From Ditylenchus dipsaci (lineage: Eukaryota; Nematoda; Chromadorea; Rhabditida; Anguinidae): a DNA stretch of 64,000 nt. Within the stretch, counting starts at the first letter, position 1; every line of letters starts with the position of its first letter. The notes under the pieces are model-generated. The model searched no databases and was not told where the DNA came from. It saw only the letters and a program-made list of their open reading frames with translations. This document shows positions 61,984 to 64,000 of this stretch, piece by piece. A program made the position numbers and the translations under genes. The stretch spans positions 1,488,001 to 1,552,000 of the forward strand of contig SADC01001112.1 in NCBI GenBank assembly GCA_004194705.1. The letters run 5' to 3'.

Positions 61984-62817
61984 CAGTGGTGTAACGGCAC
62001 CGGTACCGCACCGGCACCTGCACCGGCACCGACGCGGCCGGTGCCGGTGCGGGATTATGCAAGAGTCGGTGCAGGTGCCGGTGCGGGAATTCGCGAAGGT
62101 CGGTGCCGGTGCAGGCATTTTTCGGTCCGCACCGGCAACATGAAATTTATATGTGTTTTTTCATTAGCCGAATAAAGGCGGAATTTTTTTTTCAAATTAT
62201 TTTGCCATTTTAACAACTGCTAAGTAATCGCTTCGCTTTTTTGATTTCTTGCTAGCAGTTTATGTCTTCAAGTTTGAGTATATCAAAGCCTTTTTGGCAG
62301 TAGTCAGTTAACAAGCCTTCAAGGGATAAAGTTTTGGCACGGCGGCAGTGCAGAGCCGTACCTAATCCTGAAGACACTGGCACCAGATATCTTAGCCATT
62401 TTTCCCAGCTAGCCGGTGTTGAAAAGCTGTTCTCTCGGTTAAATCTTACAACGAGCAGCCACAAAAACAGCGTGCCAAAAATTGATCACACGTAAAGTTT
62501 TGCTAAACTTCCACCAACGATACATTTTTGCTTGTTCCGTGCTGCATATTGTTAACGAACAAAAACGCAAAAAAGAAGTTTGCGGTTTTTATGAGAATGA
62601 TAAACAATTGAGATGCGGCACCAGAATCGGTGTGGCATCGGCACCGGTGCGGGAATATGCAAGGGTCGGTGCCGGTGCAGGCGCCGATGCGGCAAATTTT
62701 GGGGGTCGGTGCCGGTGCGGGAATTTTTGGAAGCCGGTGCTGGTGCCGATGCAGAAAATTTTTGGAGCCGGCGCCGGTGCAGGTGCCGGTGCGGATGTTC
62801 CAAGATTTATATCACTG
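61984..62817. mobile_element. hAT element with GGTGCCGGTGC arrays, nested
   Basis: Ends CAGTGGTGTAACGGCACC and CAGTGATATAAATCTTGG (right complement), with a perfect 8-bp duplication GTCTCAAA (61976-61983, 62818-62825). Arrays of GGTGCCGGTGCGGG at 62000-62135 and 62635-62800. The interior holds a weak hAT coding remnant. Confidence 0.9.
62250..62495 (+). pseudogene. Possible hAT transposase C-terminal remnant
   Basis: Plus strand reads RYLSHFSQLAGVEKLFSRLN then LTTSSHKNS, similar in pattern to the hAT SSA.VER.FS......KRN block. Stops and shifts elsewhere. Less certain than the remnant at 20378-20841. Confidence 0.5.
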
Positions 62818-62878
62818 GTCTCAAATGAAGCGGCACGAAGTACGAGAAAATCCCGAAATTCGTTACACTAATGTCTTG

Positions 62879-63281
62879 CTGAATTAATTTGGAAAAGCTG
62901 GACCTCGGTCAAGCATTTAAGAGCGAATAATTCGTTACTGGAACGCATTTCATGTTTCTAGTAATAAGACAAAAAGAGCATTTTGAATAACCATTTTGGC
63001 ACAATTTCATCAAACAAAACCAGCAACACATTCAAAACACCTGGCCATGTGTTCTTGCTATTCATCTCTTTTGCCATGTTGTTTGTTTGCTTCACATTCT
63101 TTTTTGGCCAAATGTGGGTGTTGTGAGCATAATTACAACTGTTGCACTACTACTGGTGTTCTTTGCTTTTTGCTTTACTGCTTCTAATGACCATTTCACA
63201 TAATTTTCAATACCAACTTTTAGGTTCAACCCCTGAAATCTGGTTAGTTTATTATTCTACTATATTCTACTATATTCTACT
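62879..63281. other. Upstream region of the TMEM256-like gene
   Basis: Low-repeat sequence with three TATTCTACTA words directly before the ATG. No promoter motif assigned. Confidence 0.35.
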
Positions 63282-63542
63282 ATGGAGCAATTAGTGAAGG
63301 ACATGTACAACAGTGTGGATAGTAACGTGCGTTCATTGCTAGGCATGCGCCAGGAAATCCCCAACTCGAAAGTGGGTGTGGTCACCGGCAACAATGGAAG
63401 TTTGATGCGAAAAAGCTGTTGTGGAAAATCTACGGCTGGTGATTTGTGGGGATGCTATACTGGAGCTTCTTGCCGCAATCTCATCCGTTTGGCAGGTTTG
63501 TCGGGAGCTGCTGCTGTAGCTATGGCGGCTTATGGGCTCATG
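63282..63542 (+). CDS. TMEM256: TMEM256/DUF423-like protein, first exon (partial)
   Basis: 87 codons, phase 0, ending before GTAGGT. Residues about 66-87 (NLIRLAGLSGAAAVAMAAYG) match the hallmark N-terminal R.AG.SGA.AV...AYG helix of the TMEM256/DUF423 family, a small multi-pass membrane protein. The first 65 residues have no family counterpart that I know and include a Cys cluster (SCCGK, WGCYTGASCRN). The expected next exon (HA.K...FE.A...H..HSLAL) is not visible before the right edge. Function is not established for the family. Confidence 0.65.
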
Positions 63543-63883
63543 GTAGGTATTTGCGGAGAAAATTAACAATTTCGAGAAAAATAATTTGAAAATCCGAAAT
63601 TTCAGTGATTGCAGCTGATGAATGGCGAATCGATGAGCGTCGTAAACGAGTAAATTTTGTTAAAACCGCTTTTTCAATACCGTTGACCTCGATATAGTGC
63701 CCACACTGCAAGTTTCGAACCCCAATTTTTACCTAGATTTTCGAAATGGTTTATTAAGTGTAATTCATCGATCTAATTCTAAAAATCACACAGGTTCCGA
63801 TTATACCTATTGTTTTTGCAAACGACAGTAGTTTTGCGAAGACCGGCGGCTCTCTAAATAATTATCCTTGTTTATTGAAAATG

Positions 63884-64000
63884 CAGTCGACTCTCTCTAT
63901 AATGACTCTCTTTATAACGACTCTATCTCTATAACGACCGGTAAAAAAGAACTATTGGGTCACGAATGACATCATTTACGTCAAATCGGCTCTCTCTGTA
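63884..64000. mobile_element. Left end of a Tigger-type element (runs off window)
   Basis: CAGTCGACTCTCTCTATAAT followed by repeated CTCTATAACGACT words, as in the other Tigger MITEs. The right end lies outside the window. Confidence 0.65.

Larger units (their letters stand above)
61199..62870. mobile_element. hAT-like element with TACGAG arrays
   Basis: Ends CAGTGTAACGAACTCGTAC and TAGTGTAACGAATTTCGGG (right complement). Flanks ACGTCTTG (61191-61198) and ATGTCTTG (62871-62878) agree at 7 of 8. Arrays of GTACGAGTACGAG occupy 61210-61385 and, inverted or mixed, 61870-61975 plus 62835-62850. Interrupted by a second element at 61984-62817. Confidence 0.8.

Noticed and set aside
62482..62871. 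Long open frames rich in Ala/Gly/Val/Arg over the GC arrays
   Set aside because: They are translations of GGTGCCGGTGC repeats in several frames and both strands; no coding signal. Similar frames at 20826-21091, 42210-42404 and 14892-15104 were rejected for the same reason.

Overview
The window is animal nuclear DNA. It is AT-rich, with spliceosomal introns (many only 40-60 nt, others several kb and packed with transposons) and very dense DNA-transposon content. Proteins read across splice junctions are metazoan: a DCAF5-type WD40 protein, a death-associated protein kinase (kinase + ankyrin + ROC/COR + death domain), and the first exon of a TMEM256/DUF423 protein. The short introns and the mariner/Tigger/hAT load suggest an invertebrate; I cannot name the lineage. 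All gene models were assembled by eye from splice consensus, phase agreement and family resemblance.

Layout. 1-645: a 130-bp tandem array whose units look like exon + 48-nt intron on the minus strand. 646-6060: repeats, including a foldback element nested in an array-ended element (3058-4832). 6065-24808 (+): DCAF5-like gene, 12 exons, 578 codons, no frame break; its introns hold most of the transposons of the left half. 25615-28164: Tigger transposon with TA target duplication and a transposase split by six short introns (minus strand). 28165-32319: repeats plus low-repeat sequence upstream of the kinase gene. 32320-56066 (+): DAPK gene, about 1,430 codons, close to the human length, with single-base frame breaks in the kinase and ROC-COR exons. 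56067-63281: intergenic, entirely repeats. 63282-63542 (+): exon 1 of a TMEM256-like gene running off the right edge.

Functional picture. DCAF5 proteins are substrate receptors of CUL4-DDB1 ubiquitin ligases; DAPK is a calmodulin-regulated death-associated Ser/Thr kinase; TMEM256 is a small membrane protein. Nothing links them beyond adjacency.

Most unusual content: many elements share one architecture, inverted arrays of a short motif at both ends, but each family has a different motif (TGCGATTA, TACGAG, GGTGCCGGTGC, GGCGCC, GGCAGC, CGACATTTGAGCG, CACCGC, GAATTCATCC and others). Several have 8-bp target duplications, and two enclose hAT C-terminal coding remnants, so I read them as a hAT-like class with fast-evolving subterminal arrays. 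A second theme is foldback elements that share one core but carry unrelated arms.
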